Assembly (NCBI RefSeq): GCF_937898475.1
Contig: NZ_CALEJS010000015.1
Coordinates: forward strand, 434,001-498,000
DNA: 64,000 bases
Direction of reading: 5' to 3'
Source: an uncultured Chitinophaga sp.
GTDB lineage: Bacteria > Bacteroidota > Bacteroidia > Chitinophagales > Chitinophagaceae
Below the pieces are notes generated by a model that was given only the letters and a program-made list of their open reading frames with translations, was not told the DNA's origin and searched no databases. Position numbers and translations under genes: made by a program. Shown one piece after another: positions 63,159-64,000 of this stretch (the first letter of the stretch is position 1; every line of letters begins with the position of its first letter).

Positions 63159-63275
63159 CTGTGCCATTCTTATAGACTGCTTCAATCTGCTATAAATCAA
63201 TAAATTACTGTGATGGCATGGCGGTTGCAAATATGCTGTGCAATCATCTCTTTCATCATCCAAAATATCAGTCAT

Positions 63276-63473
63276 ATGTTCTCACTTTCACGGATCTTTC
63301 AGGATCTTTTTGCAAACAGGAACATCCAGTCATTCACCACTGCAGTACAAACTGCCCTGGAGCCGGTACATGAACGGAATGTTACCGAAGGAGTAGAGTT
63401 TATCGATGATTTTGTAAGGCTGGACGATCTGCCGGGTATTGAAATAAACCATCAACTATATGCACGTAGGTAA
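63276..63473 (+). CDS. small protein of unknown function coupled to the bestrophin-like gene
   Basis: From the ATG at 63276 (MFSLSRIFQDLFANRNIQSF) this encodes 65 residues; the frame extends upstream to a GTG at 63210, but the ATG start gives a more protein-like N terminus. It is acidic near its middle (NVTEGVEFIDDFVRLDDLPG) with no membrane segment. Its end overlaps the start of the bestrophin-like gene by 14 nt, which suggests translational coupling. No family was recognised, and it could still be a chance frame. Confidence 0.4.
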   Translation: MFSLSRIFQDLFANRNIQSFTTAVQTALEPVHERNVTEGVEFIDDFVRLDDLPGIEINHQLYARR

Positions 63474-64000
63474 ATCTTATAAATTAAGCAACTTTATATA
63501 CTGGACCAGGAGAAATCTATACGTACTGCTTGTACTGGGTGTGGTGCCCGTACTGTTGTATCACCTGGCGGGATTACAATGGCTGGCTATTCCATGGACC
63601 GTAGTTGCCATGCTGGGTACCGCCACCGCTTTTATCGTTGGTTTCAAGAACTCGCTCACTTATAACCGTACCTGGACCGCCGGGGGCATCTGGACCAACA
63701 TTATCAACGGCAGCAGGGCATGGGCTATTCTGAGCCGCGATTACCTGCATGATCCTGATATAACAAGGGTATTGTATAACCGTCATTTTGCCTGGCTCAC
63801 GGCTCTCCGTTTTCAACTGCGGGAAGACCGTATATGGGAGGTGACGGATAACATGGCTAACAGCGAATACCAGCAATATTATGCCATTCCCGAGCGACAA
63901 ACAACGGTGGATGCCGAACTGGCAAAATACCTGCAGGAAGAAGATCTGGCCTATATTGCCGCTGCACGGAACAAGGCCGCACAGATACTGTCTCTCCAGG
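63460..64000 (+). CDS. bestrophin-like channel protein, partial (C terminus beyond window)
   Basis: From ATG 63460 (MHVGKSYKLSNFIYWTRRNL) the frame is open to the window end, giving 180 residues. Two hydrophobic helices (about 20-37 and 42-60) are followed by AFIVGFKNSLTYNRTWTAGGIWTNIINGSRAWAI, which matches the signature region of the bestrophin/UPF0187 family (FKNS.SY.RWWEAR.IWG..VN.SR.WA in relatives). Bacterial members form pentameric ion channels in the inner membrane. The gene diverges from the rhamnosidase. Confidence 0.85.
   Translation, partial: MHVGKSYKLSNFIYWTRRNLYVLLVLGVVPVLLYHLAGLQWLAIPWTVVAMLGTATAFIVGFKNSLTYNRTWTAGGIWTNIINGSRAWAILSRDYLHDPDITRVLYNRHFAWLTALRFQLREDRIWEVTDNMANSEYQQYYAIPERQTTVDAELAKYLQEEDLAYIAAARNKAAQILSLQ

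Overview
The window looks like chromosome from a gliding, soil-type member of the Bacteroidota, most probably Chitinophaga or a close relative in the Chitinophagaceae. The evidence is: two giant secreted proteins ending in type IX secretion (CHU_C, type B) sorting domains; TonB-dependent receptor and DUF5686 proteins with N-terminal carboxypeptidase-regulatory-like domains; several promoters of the Bacteroidota form TTTG-N18/20-TAnnTTTG; LytS/LytTR signalling; and a GH78 rhamnosidase. No phage, insertion sequence or CRISPR array was seen.

Layout. 1-5 kb: the end of an unknown gene, a DUF5063 protein, a multidomain protein with a J-domain and an OTU cysteine-protease domain (a candidate secreted effector), and a secreted unknown. 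4-11 kb: sulfur assimilation (metX, divergent osmC, metZ), then a small run of envelope genes ending in a DUF5686 protein. 11-15 kb: two small membrane proteins, trhO, and a LytS/LytTR two-component pair. 15-25 kb: a CzcCBA-type divalent-metal efflux operon with its own OmpR-type two-component system, placed behind an ABC-F ATPase. 25-31 kb: a TonB receptor, thrS and infC. 31-37 kb: a eukaryote-like sphingolipid delta-4 desaturase homologue, a DUF2905 protein, a cation diffusion facilitator, a serine hydrolase and serA. 37-52 kb: a tandem pair of paralogous giant surface proteins (1464 and 3309 residues); the larger has about sixteen 84-residue repeats. 52-60 kb: rpmI-rplT, ispE, bifunctional nuclease, etfBA, TPR protein, tilS, a lipoprotein, rhomboid protease, rlmH. 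60-64 kb: tRNA-Arg(ACG), GH78 rhamnosidase, and the start of a bestrophin-like channel.

Two features stand out at the genome scale. First, at least thirteen intergenic gaps hold short phased tandem repeats (7- or 8-nt units of three sequence families: GTTTGAR, AGCTAAY, CCAAATT), mostly folded into long inverted arms. They fill gaps inside the metal-efflux operon, lie in apparent 5' leaders of an ABC-F gene and thrS, and in two cases supply the stop codon of a gene. A separate 11-nt phased array occurs twice. Second, the normally contiguous thrS-infC-rpmI-rplT cluster is split by about 22 kb containing the giant surface genes.

The candidates for undescribed biology are the J-domain/OTU protein, the phased-repeat hairpins, the bacterial DEGS-like desaturase, and the amplifying surface-protein repeats. 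All functional calls come from reading the sequence and from memory of protein families; no database search was run.
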